This document shows, piece after piece, positions 17,797-26,325 of a stretch of DNA of 64,000 nt. Within the stretch, counting starts at the first letter, position 1. Every line of letters begins with the position of its first letter. The position numbers and the translations under genes were made by a program. Source of the stretch: Methylopumilus sp026399645 (GTDB taxonomy: Bacteria; Pseudomonadota; Gammaproteobacteria; Burkholderiales; Methylophilaceae). Location of the stretch: the NCBI RefSeq assembly GCF_965184065.1, contig NZ_OZ239098.1; one strand, 5' to 3'. The notes below the pieces were generated by a model. The model was given only the letters and a program-made list of their open reading frames with translations. It was not told the DNA's origin and made no database searches.

Positions 17797-19195
17797 AAGA
17801 TATAACAACTCACTTGTTTGGTTTAGAAGAGATTTACGTGATTATGATCATGCGGCTCTTTCTCATGCGCTTCAAGAATCTAAGCAAGTTTTTTGTATTT
17901 TTATTTTTGACAAAGAAATTTTAGATGTCTTAAAAAATAAAGAAGATAGGCGGGTCGAATTTATTTGGGAAAGTATTAAAGAGCTTAAAGAAAGTCTCAT
18001 CCAAAAAAAATCTGATTTAATTGTGATGCATAGCTTGGCATCTGAGGCTATTACTCGTGTCATTGATACATTTAAGATCGATGCAATTTATGTTAACAGA
18101 GATTATGAACCTCACGCGATCAAACGAGATGAAGAAATAAAAAATATTGCGATTAAAAAAAATGTCGATTTTTATGACTTTAAAGATCAGGTGGTTTTTG
18201 AAAAAGATGAAATTCTTACAGCGCTAGAAAAACCCTATACTGTTTTTACCCCTTACAAAAATAATTACTTAAAAAAACTTAGCCAAACTTCTCTACCTCG
18301 CTTCGATATTGAGCCTTTTATCGAAAATCTTGCTCAATTCAAATCTGATCCGTTATTGAGTCTCGAGGATATGGGATTTAAAAAAACCAACCTTCATCAA
18401 ATTAAAATTCATACAGGCATGACGGGAGGAAAATTACTCGTTGAAGATTTTAAAGAAAGAATAGCGCTGTACAAAAAAACGCGGGATTTCCCAGCGATTA
18501 AAGGCGTTTCTTACCTGTCTGTTCATTTACGATTTGGTACGCTTTCCATAAGACAGCTTTTTCGGTTAACGCAAGAGTATCTTAGTGAGGGCGCTGAAAC
18601 ATGGCTTAATGAGTTGATTTGGCGTGAATTTTATTTTCAAATTTTATTCCATCGTCCCGACGTAGCTCAGGGCAGAGCTTTCAAAAAAGACTATGAATCG
18701 ATCGCTTTTGAAAATAACCCTGATTACTTTAAAGCTTGGACAGATGGTCAAACTGGGTTCCCTATTGTGGATGCTGCAATGAGGCAACTTAATCAAACAG
18801 GCTTTATGCATAATCGACTTAGAATGATTGCCGCCTCTTTTTTAGTCAAAGATCTACTTGTCGATTGGCGCTGGGGCGAAGCGTATTTTGCAGAAAAACT
18901 TATTGATTTTGACTTAAGTGCTAATAATGGTGGCTGGCAATGGGCTGCTTCTACCGGTTGTGACGCTCAGCCATGGTTTAGGATTTTTAACCCAATTACC
19001 CAATCTTTAAGATTCGACCCCCAAGGTAAATTTATTAAAAAATATGTCCCTGAGCTAGATAAGTTTAGTGAGGGTGAGATTCACTCACCATGGCTCAGTC
19101 AAAACACCAATAAAATCGACTACCCAAAGCCTATCGTTGACCATGCTGCACAAAGGATTAGAGCTCTAGCCCTCTATAAGTCTGTTAAAAACTAG
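17789..19195 (+). CDS. phrB: Deoxyribodipyrimidine photolyase
   Basis: This 468-residue class I CPD photolyase repairs UV-induced pyrimidine dimers with blue light and FADH-. The N-terminal antenna domain begins NSLVWFRRDLRDYDHAAL. The FAD domain carries WLNELIWREFYFQILFH, TGFPIVDAAMRQL and NNGGWQWAASTGCDAQPW, including the tryptophans and asparagine typical of photolyases rather than cryptochromes. The GTG start lies inside rlmH (8-bp overlap), so it is probably read from the rsfS-rlmH transcript. A light repair enzyme fits life in sunlit water, which is inference. Confidence 0.94.
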   Translation: MNKRYNNSLVWFRRDLRDYDHAALSHALQESKQVFCIFIFDKEILDVLKNKEDRRVEFIWESIKELKESLIQKKSDLIVMHSLASEAITRVIDTFKIDAIYVNRDYEPHAIKRDEEIKNIAIKKNVDFYDFKDQVVFEKDEILTALEKPYTVFTPYKNNYLKKLSQTSLPRFDIEPFIENLAQFKSDPLLSLEDMGFKKTNLHQIKIHTGMTGGKLLVEDFKERIALYKKTRDFPAIKGVSYLSVHLRFGTLSIRQLFRLTQEYLSEGAETWLNELIWREFYFQILFHRPDVAQGRAFKKDYESIAFENNPDYFKAWTDGQTGFPIVDAAMRQLNQTGFMHNRLRMIAASFLVKDLLVDWRWGEAYFAEKLIDFDLSANNGGWQWAASTGCDAQPWFRIFNPITQSLRFDPQGKFIKKYVPELDKFSEGEIHSPWLSQNTNKIDYPKPIVDHAAQRIRALALYKSVKN

Positions 19196-19197
19196 GA

Positions 19198-19240
19198 TGT
19201 TGTTTTGAAGCAACACCAAAGGCCTCTAGGCTTTAATTTT
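19198..19240 (+). terminator. Probable terminator after phrB
   Basis: Two small hairpins follow the photolyase stop. The first pairs TGTTG (19198-19202) with CAACA (19211-19215). The second pairs AAA plus GCC with GGCTTT around TCTA (19218-19234, one bulged G) and is followed by AATTTT. The second has the shape of an intrinsic terminator, though the bulge weakens it. Confidence 0.45.
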
Positions 19241-19291
19241 CAATAAGTTATAGACAAAAAAACAACATTAATAGATAATTTTGCTAATCTA

Positions 19292-20029
19292 ATGAATCTT
19301 TTTGACATGACAAAACACATAAGCAAATTCCTCGTAGCAATCTTAATCACTTTCGTCATGTTTGGTTGTGCTTCACAACAAAACAAAGACCCTCTCGAAG
19401 GTCTTAATCGTTCAGTGTACAAATTTAATGAAGTCGTCGATAAAGTAGCATTTAAACCAGTGGCTCAGGGATACCAAGCGATTACACCAGCCCCTGTTCA
19501 AACCGGCGTGAATAACTTCTTTAAAAATATTCGTGACGTAGTCACACTTGTAAACGAATTATTCCAATTTAAATTTAAGCAAGCTGCTAATACAACAGGT
19601 CGAATTGCTGTTAATACGACTGTGGGTGTGCTTGGTCTATTTGATGTGCATTCAAAAGCAGGCGGTGCTCGTACAATAGAAGATTTTGGTCAAACGCTTG
19701 GTTACTATGGTTTAGATAGTGGCGCGTATTTAGTTCTTCCTATTCTTGGTCCATCAAGCACTAGAGATGGTATTGGTTTTGCGACTGATGCATTCTTCTT
19801 CAATCCAATTGGTTATATCGAGGACGACACAACTCGATGGGTGACTATTGCTGCAGCTGTCATTGATAAACGTGCAGAGCTTATGGCTGATTTCGATATT
19901 CGAGACAAATCTTTTGATCCTTATGCTTACATGCGAGATAGTTATTTGCAAAACAGAGAAAATTTAGTTAAAGACGGTGTTGAAGATCCGAAAGGCGTTA
20001 GACCTTATAACGTTCCTTTTGGTAATTAA
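19292..20029 (+). CDS. mlaA: Phospholipid-removing outer-membrane lipoprotein MlaA (VacJ)
   Basis: MlaA sits in the outer membrane and extracts mislocalised phospholipid from the outer leaflet for retrograde transport. The lipobox is VMFGC. Then come the family signatures DPLEGLNRSVYKFNEVVD, QTGVNNFFKNIRDVVTLVNE and EDFGQTLGYYGLDSGAYL. Length 245 is typical. A second in-frame ATG at 19307 would give a more compact signal peptide, and neither ATG has a clear ribosome binding site. The mlaBCDEF partners are not in this window. Confidence 0.93.
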   Translation: MNLFDMTKHISKFLVAILITFVMFGCASQQNKDPLEGLNRSVYKFNEVVDKVAFKPVAQGYQAITPAPVQTGVNNFFKNIRDVVTLVNELFQFKFKQAANTTGRIAVNTTVGVLGLFDVHSKAGGARTIEDFGQTLGYYGLDSGAYLVLPILGPSSTRDGIGFATDAFFFNPIGYIEDDTTRWVTIAAAVIDKRAELMADFDIRDKSFDPYAYMRDSYLQNRENLVKDGVEDPKGVRPYNVPFGN

Positions 20030-20040
20030 TTAGATTTTTA

Positions 20041-21375
20041 TCAACTAGACGCAATACTCATTGTTTCTAGTAAGATCGAACCTGTATGTTTCGATCCGTT
20101 TCTGTAAACATCATTTCCAATCGCTAAAATCTGTTTCAACATATCTTTCATATTGCCTGCAATCGTAATTTCCTCCACTGGATAAGCAATCACCCCGTCT
20201 TCAACCCAGAAGCCTGCAGCACCTCTAGAATAATCACCTGTCACCATATTTATGCCGTGGCCAAGTAGCTCTGTGACAAACAGACCTTTATGCATTTGTT
20301 TAATAAGGTCTTGTAGATTTTGATTGCCGGTCTTCACAATTAGATTGTGCGCACCACCAGCATTACCTGTTGATTGCATACCAAGCTTTCTGGCAGAGTA
20401 TGAAGATAGAAGATATCCATTGATGGTACCTTGATAAACTAACAGTCTCGCATTGGTCGCTACCCCTTCATCGTCAAACATAGAGCTTGCATCTCCGCGT
20501 AAAAGGAAAGGGTCTTCTTCAATCGTTAATTGCTCACTTGCTACTTTTTCCCCAAGCGAGTTTAAAAGAAATGAGGATTGACGATATAAATTACCGCCTG
20601 AGATGGCTGAGATAAGAGATGAGATAAGTCCACTTGCTATCGGCGCTTCAAAAATAACTGGCGCATGGCACGTATGAATTTTTTTAGCACCTAATCGAGA
20701 GACTGTTCGTGTGCCTGCTAATTTTCCTACTGATTCAACAGACTCTAAATCTTCAACATGCCTTGCTGACGAATACCAATAATCTCTTTGCATCATCGAC
20801 TTTTCTTCTGCAATCACAGAGCAACCAATTGAATGCCTAGATGTGGGATAGCCTCCCATAAAACCATGGCTATTAGCATAAATAAAAATACCCTCAGAAG
20901 ATGAAACGCTAGCACCTTCGGAGTTTGTAATTTTTTGACTTACGCCAAGCGCTGAAGTCTCACATGTTTTTGCAAGGTCAATCATTTGGTCTATGGAAAT
21001 ATCCCATGCATTATGCAAATCAAGATCTTGCATGTTTGTCGCCATAAGATGTTTATCAGCCAAGTCAAAAAAAGGATCTGGGGCTGTATAACGCGCAATA
21101 TTAAAAGCAGCTTCAACAGTATCTTCAATGCTTTGCATTGATAGATCAGATGAGCTAGAGCTACCTTTTCGCTGCCCATTATAAAGGGTGACTGAAAATC
21201 CTTTGTCCCTATTGATTTCAAGCGTTTCAAGGCTACCTAAACGTACAGAAACATTTTTACCTGTACCATAACTTACCTCAACTTCAGATGCAGTAGCGCC
21301 TATGCTCTTTGCATAATGGATTGTATGTTCAGCAATTTTTTTTAAATGCTCTAAATCAAATTGATTTTTTTTCAT
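20041..21375 (-). CDS. pmbA: Metalloprotease-related TldE/PmbA
   Basis: PmbA (TldE) pairs with TldD to form a zinc metalloprotease that trims small peptides such as microcin or PQQ-type precursors. The 444-residue sequence has the family N-terminus (IGATASEVEVSYG) and C-terminal TELLGHGINMVTGDYSRGAAGFW and ITIAGNMKDML motifs. It ends tail to tail with mlaA and is divergent from darP, the usual pmbA-yjgA arrangement. tldD is not in the window. Its natural substrate here is unknown. Confidence 0.93.
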   Translation of the reverse strand: MKKNQFDLEHLKKIAEHTIHYAKSIGATASEVEVSYGTGKNVSVRLGSLETLEINRDKGFSVTLYNGQRKGSSSSSDLSMQSIEDTVEAAFNIARYTAPDPFFDLADKHLMATNMQDLDLHNAWDISIDQMIDLAKTCETSALGVSQKITNSEGASVSSSEGIFIYANSHGFMGGYPTSRHSIGCSVIAEEKSMMQRDYWYSSARHVEDLESVESVGKLAGTRTVSRLGAKKIHTCHAPVIFEAPIASGLISSLISAISGGNLYRQSSFLLNSLGEKVASEQLTIEEDPFLLRGDASSMFDDEGVATNARLLVYQGTINGYLLSSYSARKLGMQSTGNAGGAHNLIVKTGNQNLQDLIKQMHKGLFVTELLGHGINMVTGDYSRGAAGFWVEDGVIAYPVEEITIAGNMKDMLKQILAIGNDVYRNGSKHTGSILLETMSIASS

Positions 21376-21450
21376 GTCTCTATAGGTGGGAAAGTAAACC
21401 CTGTTATCATAACTTAGAAATAGTCACTCTATAAACTCACTTATATTCAT

Positions 21451-21951
21451 ATGGCAAAAGATAAAGATCTCGAAAATACGACCGTCAGCAGAACGCAGCT
21501 TAAACTTGAAGCCGAAAAACTTCAATCACTTGGATTGAAATTGTGTGAGTTATCAGTATCCAAATTAAAGGCGTTGACTTTGCCGCCCGATTTATTCGAA
21601 GCCATTTTAGCTATGCAAAAGATTTCGAGTAACGGCGCCAAAAGGCGTCAAAGTCAATATATCGGGAAGCTCATGAGGAAATTTGATGCAACTGAATTAA
21701 ATACGATTATGACTTTTTGGGATCAGCAAGAAATTAAAGAAAAACAACATTTTCATAATATAGAATTATGGCGGAAAAAATTAGTTGAAGAGCCAGGAAG
21801 TATTAATGGCTTCTTAATTAAGTTTCCTACTGAAGAAAAATTAATTTTATTAAATACAATCAAAGAAGCGGTTGAAGAAAAGAGTAAGGATAAAGCACCT
21901 AAATATAATCGAGAATTATTTAAGCTTATAAAAAAAATTATAGAGAAATAA
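21451..21951 (+). CDS. darP: Ribosome-associated protein DarP (YjgA)
   Basis: This 166-residue charged alpha-helical protein matches the YjgA/DarP family, a factor in late 50S subunit assembly. Diagnostic segments are VSRTQLKLEAEKLQSLG, KRRQSQYIGKLMR and ELFKLIKKI near the end. It is divergent from pmbA, as in most proteobacteria. The ATG at 21451 has no strong Shine-Dalgarno. Confidence 0.9.
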   Translation: MAKDKDLENTTVSRTQLKLEAEKLQSLGLKLCELSVSKLKALTLPPDLFEAILAMQKISSNGAKRRQSQYIGKLMRKFDATELNTIMTFWDQQEIKEKQHFHNIELWRKKLVEEPGSINGFLIKFPTEEKLILLNTIKEAVEEKSKDKAPKYNRELFKLIKKIIEK

Positions 21952-21953
21952 AA

Positions 21954-22709
21954 TTATCTGCGGTTAAGTTCAGTGACTACAACCTTTTCCTCATCGTCTC
22001 TTGAATATTTAATTTTTACTTTAGTGCCTTGCTGTTTAAATACTGATTTAGAAAATTCTTCAGGCGACTCAGTATTCACATCATTTAATACAAGTATTAC
22101 ATCCCCTTTTTGAATGCCTGATTTAAAAGCGGGTGAATCTTTAATCACTGCTACAACTTTCAAGCCCACCTCTTCTTTTTTCTCTTTGGTTTCTGAATTT
22201 GTTTTAATTAATTTAATCACATGCAATCCTAAAATCGGCTGAGGGAGCTTTGCCCAATAGGTTGCATAAAAGTCAAATTTACTATTTTTATCTTGTAAGT
22301 CTGCTTCACTCACCTCAATCACACTATTTTTTTCACCCTTATTATTTTTTTTCATTTCAGCATGAAGCTGTCTTAAGCGTTCTGGCCTTGTCATTTCGTT
22401 AATTTTACGATCGTATACTAAAACCACATCAGCCTCGATCGATTGGGCGTGCTTTAGCGCTTGATTAGGCTCTGTAAAAGCCCCTTGAAATGCTGAGGTG
22501 CCCATGAGGTCATAACCGTCTTCTAGCATTCTAATTTTATCTTTTTCTTTATTCATGCCAGCGTAAATTTTTGTATCTGGGTTTTTTTGCAAGGAATGAA
22601 ACTTAGTTGTACTTTGAGTAAGATAATTTTCTTGGAATAAATTAGTTTCTTCAGCAAAAGTCAGCATGCTGAATAAATTAAGGATAATAAAAATAAGTTT
22701 AAATTGCAT
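21954..22709 (-). CDS. Exported PDZ-domain protein of unknown role
   Basis: The 251-residue product has a signal peptide (about residues 1-19, ending TFA-EE). A first domain (about 50-155) contains MLEDGYDLMGTSAFQG, then ALKHAQSIEADVVLVYDRK and later FDFYATYWAKLP, a pattern also seen in other exported proteins where GYxxxGxSxF precedes an alpha-beta unit. A C-terminal PDZ domain (about 160-250) follows with GLKVVAVIKDSPAFKSGIQKGD. No serine protease catalytic residues are present, so it is not a DegP/HtrA. It ends 2 bp from darP, tail to tail. A scaffolding or regulatory periplasmic role is a guess. Confidence 0.8.
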   Translation of the reverse strand: MQFKLIFIILNLFSMLTFAEETNLFQENYLTQSTTKFHSLQKNPDTKIYAGMNKEKDKIRMLEDGYDLMGTSAFQGAFTEPNQALKHAQSIEADVVLVYDRKINEMTRPERLRQLHAEMKKNNKGEKNSVIEVSEADLQDKNSKFDFYATYWAKLPQPILGLHVIKLIKTNSETKEKKEEVGLKVVAVIKDSPAFKSGIQKGDVILVLNDVNTESPEEFSKSVFKQQGTKVKIKYSRDDEEKVVVTELNRR

Positions 22710-22765
22710 AGAATTCCTTTAAAGCGATAATGTTATGATCGAACTTTCACTAATTATGACTCATC

Positions 22766-23341
22766 ATGAAAAATAAGTTCACTAAAATTGGACTCATTTC
22801 AATTAGCGACCGAGCTTCAAAAGGCGAATATGAGGATCAAGGCATCCCTCACCTAAAGGCTTGGCTTCAAAAAGCGCTCATCTCGCCCTTCGAAACGATA
22901 GAAAAAATTATCCCTGATGAAAGACCGCTGATTGAATCTTCGTTGATTCATTTTGTAGATATCGAATTATGCGATCTTATTCTTACCACAGGCGGAACAG
23001 GGCCTGCTTTAAGAGACGTCACGCCTGATGCTACCCTAGCCATTGCGGATCGAGAGATGCCTGGCTTTGGCGAGCAAATGCGTCAAATCAGCTTACATTT
23101 TGTCCCCACAGCTATTCTATCTAGGCAGGTTGCAGTTGTGCGTAAAAATACACTCATTATTAATTTGCCCGGCCAACCTAAATCTATTGCCCAAACACTT
23201 GAAGGATTGAAAAATGATCAAGGGGAAGTAATAGTGCATGGCATTTTTGCTGGGGTACCCTATTGTATCGATCTTTTAAATGGCTCTTTTATTGAAACAC
23301 ATCAAGATATTGTGACGGCTTTTAGGCCTAAAACTAAATAA
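22766..23341 (+). CDS. mog: Molybdopterin adenylyltransferase
   Basis: Mog activates molybdopterin by adenylation in molybdenum cofactor synthesis. The sequence contains KIGLISISDRASKGEYEDQG, LILTTGGTGPALRDVTPDAT and LIINLPGQPKSIAQTLE, typical of MogA rather than MoaB. Length is 191. It opens a tight block mog-thiL-pgpA-pncC. No molybdoenzyme or other Moco gene is in the window. Confidence 0.93.
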   Translation: MKNKFTKIGLISISDRASKGEYEDQGIPHLKAWLQKALISPFETIEKIIPDERPLIESSLIHFVDIELCDLILTTGGTGPALRDVTPDATLAIADREMPGFGEQMRQISLHFVPTAILSRQVAVVRKNTLIINLPGQPKSIAQTLEGLKNDQGEVIVHGIFAGVPYCIDLLNGSFIETHQDIVTAFRPKTK

Positions 23342-23343
23342 TT

Positions 23344-24288
23344 ATGTCCTCAGAATTCGAAATTATTGATCGGTACTTTAAGAAAAAAATGAAACAGACT
23401 GCCCTCGGTGTGGGTGATGATGCCGCAATTATTAATATTAAAAAAAATTGTGCAATCGTTATTTCTTCAGACATGCTTGTAGAAAATGTTCACTTTCTAA
23501 AAAATACCAATCCAGCTCGTTTAGGCTGGAAATCTCTTGCAGTTAATTTATCTGATATTGCAGCGATGGGTGCTACACCTAGATGGGCAACTTTATCGAT
23601 ATCGCTACCTAAAATAAACCATGACTGGCTGAAGGAATTCTCAAAGGGCTTTTTTAAATGTGCTGATCAATTTGGCATTGATCTAATTGGTGGTGATACC
23701 ACAAAAGGACCCCTTACTATTTCAATTACTATCATGGGCGACATTAAAAAAAATAAAAGTCTATTGAGATCTGGCGCAAAAATAAATGACGATATATGGG
23801 TGACCGGCCAATTAGGTATGGCCTCCATGGGTTTGGCTAGCCTCCAGGGGAAATTAAAACTCGCGCCTAGTATAAAAGTGAAATGTATAAAAGCACTTGA
23901 AATACCTACACCTAAAGTTTTAATCGGCTCACATTTATCTCGCTATGCGAATAGCTGTATTGATATTTCTGATGGTCTCATTCAAGACTTAAAGCATGTC
24001 TTAAAAGCTTCCGCAGCTGGCGCCTCTCTTTTGCTCAATGAAATACCGTGTGATCCATTTATTCATGCATCAAAAAAATATCAATTCGCATTAAATGGTG
24101 GCGATGACTATGAATTACTATTTACAGCTCCAAAAAAACATAGACTCGCTATAGAAAAAATTGCAAAGAAAACAGATACGGCAATCAACATCATTGGTGT
24201 GATTACTAAGAATAAATCCCTCAAGGTCATGGATCAAAAAGGCAAATCTATATCATTCAACAAAAGAGGATTTGATCACTTTGCCTAA
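23344..24288 (+). CDS. thiL: Thiamine-monophosphate kinase
   Basis: ThiL phosphorylates thiamine monophosphate to the active cofactor. Features include the N-terminal EFEIIDRYF, GVGDDAAII, SSDMLVENVHF, SLAVNLSDIAAMGATPRW and LIGGDTTKGPLTISITIMG, all conserved Mg-ATP and substrate loops. Length 314 is normal. It lies 2 bp after mog and overlaps pgpA by 17 bp, which matches the frequent thiL-pgpA pairing. Confidence 0.95.
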   Translation: MSSEFEIIDRYFKKKMKQTALGVGDDAAIINIKKNCAIVISSDMLVENVHFLKNTNPARLGWKSLAVNLSDIAAMGATPRWATLSISLPKINHDWLKEFSKGFFKCADQFGIDLIGGDTTKGPLTISITIMGDIKKNKSLLRSGAKINDDIWVTGQLGMASMGLASLQGKLKLAPSIKVKCIKALEIPTPKVLIGSHLSRYANSCIDISDGLIQDLKHVLKASAAGASLLLNEIPCDPFIHASKKYQFALNGGDDYELLFTAPKKHRLAIEKIAKKTDTAINIIGVITKNKSLKVMDQKGKSISFNKRGFDHFA

Positions 24289-24748
24289 TCTTAAATTTCT
24301 AATAAAGCATCCCTCACATTTTTTAGCGCTAGGTTTTGGTGCGGGACTTTCAAAAAAAGCACCAGGTACTCTAGGCACACTGGTTGGGATTCCAATTTAT
24401 TTATTGATATCGTCCTATAGTTTTTCCATACAGATGATGATGGCCTTACTTTTTACAATTGTAGGTATCTTTATTTGTAATCAAACAGCGCAAGCACTAA
24501 AAGTTAAAGATCCTAGCGCTATTGTGTGGGATGAAATTTCGGCTTTCTTTTTAATGTTAGTCATCGCTCACCCTCTTTTTAATCCCCTTAAAATTTTTGA
24601 GTTATTTGTGCTCTTTAGGATTTTTGATATTTGGAAGCCCTTTCCAATCAATTATCTAGATAAGCATGTAGGGGGTGGATTGGGTATTATGCTTGACGAT
24701 TATGTGGCTGCATTTTTTGCGCTACTTATTTACTCCTCAATTCAATGA
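24272..24748 (+). CDS. pgpA: Phosphatidylglycerophosphatase A
   Basis: PgpA dephosphorylates phosphatidylglycerol phosphate in the inner membrane. The conserved start FLALGFGAGLSKKAPGTLGT, the IVWDEISAFF motif and the end GGLGIMLDDYVAA carry the metal-binding acidic residues. Four hydrophobic segments are visible. The start is TTG at 24272, with another TTG at 24281; both lie inside thiL, so coupling is likely. The stop overlaps pncC by 4 bp. Confidence 0.92.
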   Translation: MITLPNLKFLIKHPSHFLALGFGAGLSKKAPGTLGTLVGIPIYLLISSYSFSIQMMMALLFTIVGIFICNQTAQALKVKDPSAIVWDEISAFFLMLVIAHPLFNPLKIFELFVLFRIFDIWKPFPINYLDKHVGGGLGIMLDDYVAAFFALLIYSSIQ

Positions 24749-25245
24749 CGCAATCAATCATTCAAGATATAAGCATTCAGCTCGGCAATGCGCTCATTAA
24801 AAATCATTTGCGGATTACTCTTGCTGAGTCATGCACTGGTGGGTTAGTTTGCCAGCATCTCACAAATATTCCTGGAAGCTCCACCTGGTTCGACCGAGGA
24901 TTCATCACCTATAGCAATGAATCAAAAATTGAATTACTTAAGGTCGATCAAACGACACTTTTAAAATTTGGTGCAGTGAGTCAAGAAGTGGCTGCCGAAA
25001 TGGCCTTGGGCGCTCTTAAAGAGAGTCATGCTCAAATAGCTTTATCCATTACAGGCATTGCAGGCCCCTCCGGGGGGTCAACTGAAAAGCCTGTAGGTAC
25101 GGTTTTCTTTGCTATTGCTCAACACAATAAGATCATTTTTAATGCTTCAAAAGTCTTCCCTGGATCAAGGGAAAATATACGTGAATCTTCCTGTCTATTT
25201 GCACTAAATCAGGTCTTAGCGCTTACTTTAAACTCCCAAGTATGA
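24745..25245 (+). CDS. pncC: Nicotinamide-nucleotide amidase (CinA C-terminal type)
   Basis: PncC converts nicotinamide mononucleotide to nicotinate mononucleotide, recycling pyridine nucleotides. It is the stand-alone CinA C-terminal domain, 166 residues, with TLAESCTGGLVCQHLT, WFDRGFITYSNESK and SITGIAGPSGGSTEKPVGTVFFA. The catalytic Ser and Thr residues of the family lie in these segments. It overlaps pgpA by 4 bp and lies 45 bp before recA, the conserved cinA-recA neighbourhood. Confidence 0.94.
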   Translation: MTQSIIQDISIQLGNALIKNHLRITLAESCTGGLVCQHLTNIPGSSTWFDRGFITYSNESKIELLKVDQTTLLKFGAVSQEVAAEMALGALKESHAQIALSITGIAGPSGGSTEKPVGTVFFAIAQHNKIIFNASKVFPGSRENIRESSCLFALNQVLALTLNSQV

Positions 25246-25290
25246 AATAATTATTAGTGATAAAAACACTTTAATTAAAGGCAAATTTAG

Positions 25291-26325
25291 ATGGATGACA
25301 ATAAAAGTAAGGCACTCGCTGCCGCATTAGCGCAGATCGAAAAACAATTCGGAAAAGGTTCTGTCATGAGGATGGATGATTCCGAAGTCATCCAAGATAT
25401 CCAATCAGTTTCAACAGGTTCCTTAGGTCTTGATATTGCGCTTGGCATAGGTGGTCTTCCTAGAGGGCGTGTTGTTGAAATATATGGCCCAGAATCCTCA
25501 GGCAAGACATCTTTAACACTATCAGTCATCGCTCAAATGCAAAAGCTTGGCGGTGTGGCTGCTTTTATTGATGCTGAACATGCACTTGATCCTCAATATG
25601 CTGCCAAATTAGGTGTCGTTGTTCCAGACTTACTCATATCTCAACCTGATACAGGCGAACAAGCCCTTGAAATTGCAGACATGCTTGTACGAAGTGGTTC
25701 AGTAGATATTGTCGTCATAGACTCAGTAGCAGCTCTGACGCCTCGTGCAGAAATTGAAGGTGAAATGGGTGACTCTCATATGGGTCTTCAAGCTCGCCTA
25801 ATGTCACAAGCCTTAAGAAAATTAACAGGCAATATTAAAAAAACAAATACGCTTGTCATATTCATTAACCAAATTCGTATGAAGATTGGGGTCATGTTTG
25901 GCAACCCAGAAACAACCACGGGCGGTAATGCTTTGAAATTTTACGCTTCCGTGAGACTTGATATTCGACGTATTGGCGCAATCAAAAAAGGTGATGAAGT
26001 CGTGGGCGCTGAAACAAGAGTTAAAGTGGTTAAAAATAAAGTGGCACCTCCATTTAGACAAGCTGAATTTGACGTGCTGTATGGTGAAGGCATTTCAAGA
26101 GAAGGTGAAATCATTGAAATTGGTGCTCAATTAAATTTCGTTGAAAAAGCAGGGTCATGGTATAGCTATAACGGCGAGAAAATTGGCCAAGGCAAAGACA
26201 ATGCAAGAGAATTTTTAAAAGAAAATCCAAAAATTGCTCAAGAAATTGAAGATAAGATTAGGGCAAACTCATCAACTCTAAGTGAAGCGATGACTGCACC
26301 TCAGGAAACAGACGAAACTGAGTAA
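25291..26325 (+). CDS. recA: RecA recombinase
   Basis: RecA forms filaments on single-stranded DNA, catalyses strand exchange and stimulates LexA cleavage where LexA exists. The Walker A motif GPESSGKT covers residues 66-73, followed by the conserved FIDAEHALDPQYA and NQIRMKIGVMFGNPETTTGG. Length 344 is normal and the acidic tail is present. AAAGG precedes the ATG. The 45-bp upstream gap shows no CTGT-N8-ACAG type LexA box. Confidence 0.98.
   Translation: MDDNKSKALAAALAQIEKQFGKGSVMRMDDSEVIQDIQSVSTGSLGLDIALGIGGLPRGRVVEIYGPESSGKTSLTLSVIAQMQKLGGVAAFIDAEHALDPQYAAKLGVVVPDLLISQPDTGEQALEIADMLVRSGSVDIVVIDSVAALTPRAEIEGEMGDSHMGLQARLMSQALRKLTGNIKKTNTLVIFINQIRMKIGVMFGNPETTTGGNALKFYASVRLDIRRIGAIKKGDEVVGAETRVKVVKNKVAPPFRQAEFDVLYGEGISREGEIIEIGAQLNFVEKAGSWYSYNGEKIGQGKDNAREFLKENPKIAQEIEDKIRANSSTLSEAMTAPQETDETE

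Noticed and set aside
19240..19422. 60-codon minus-strand ORF across the mlaA start
   Set aside because: No ribosome site or family features are seen, and it overlaps the real MlaA signal peptide.
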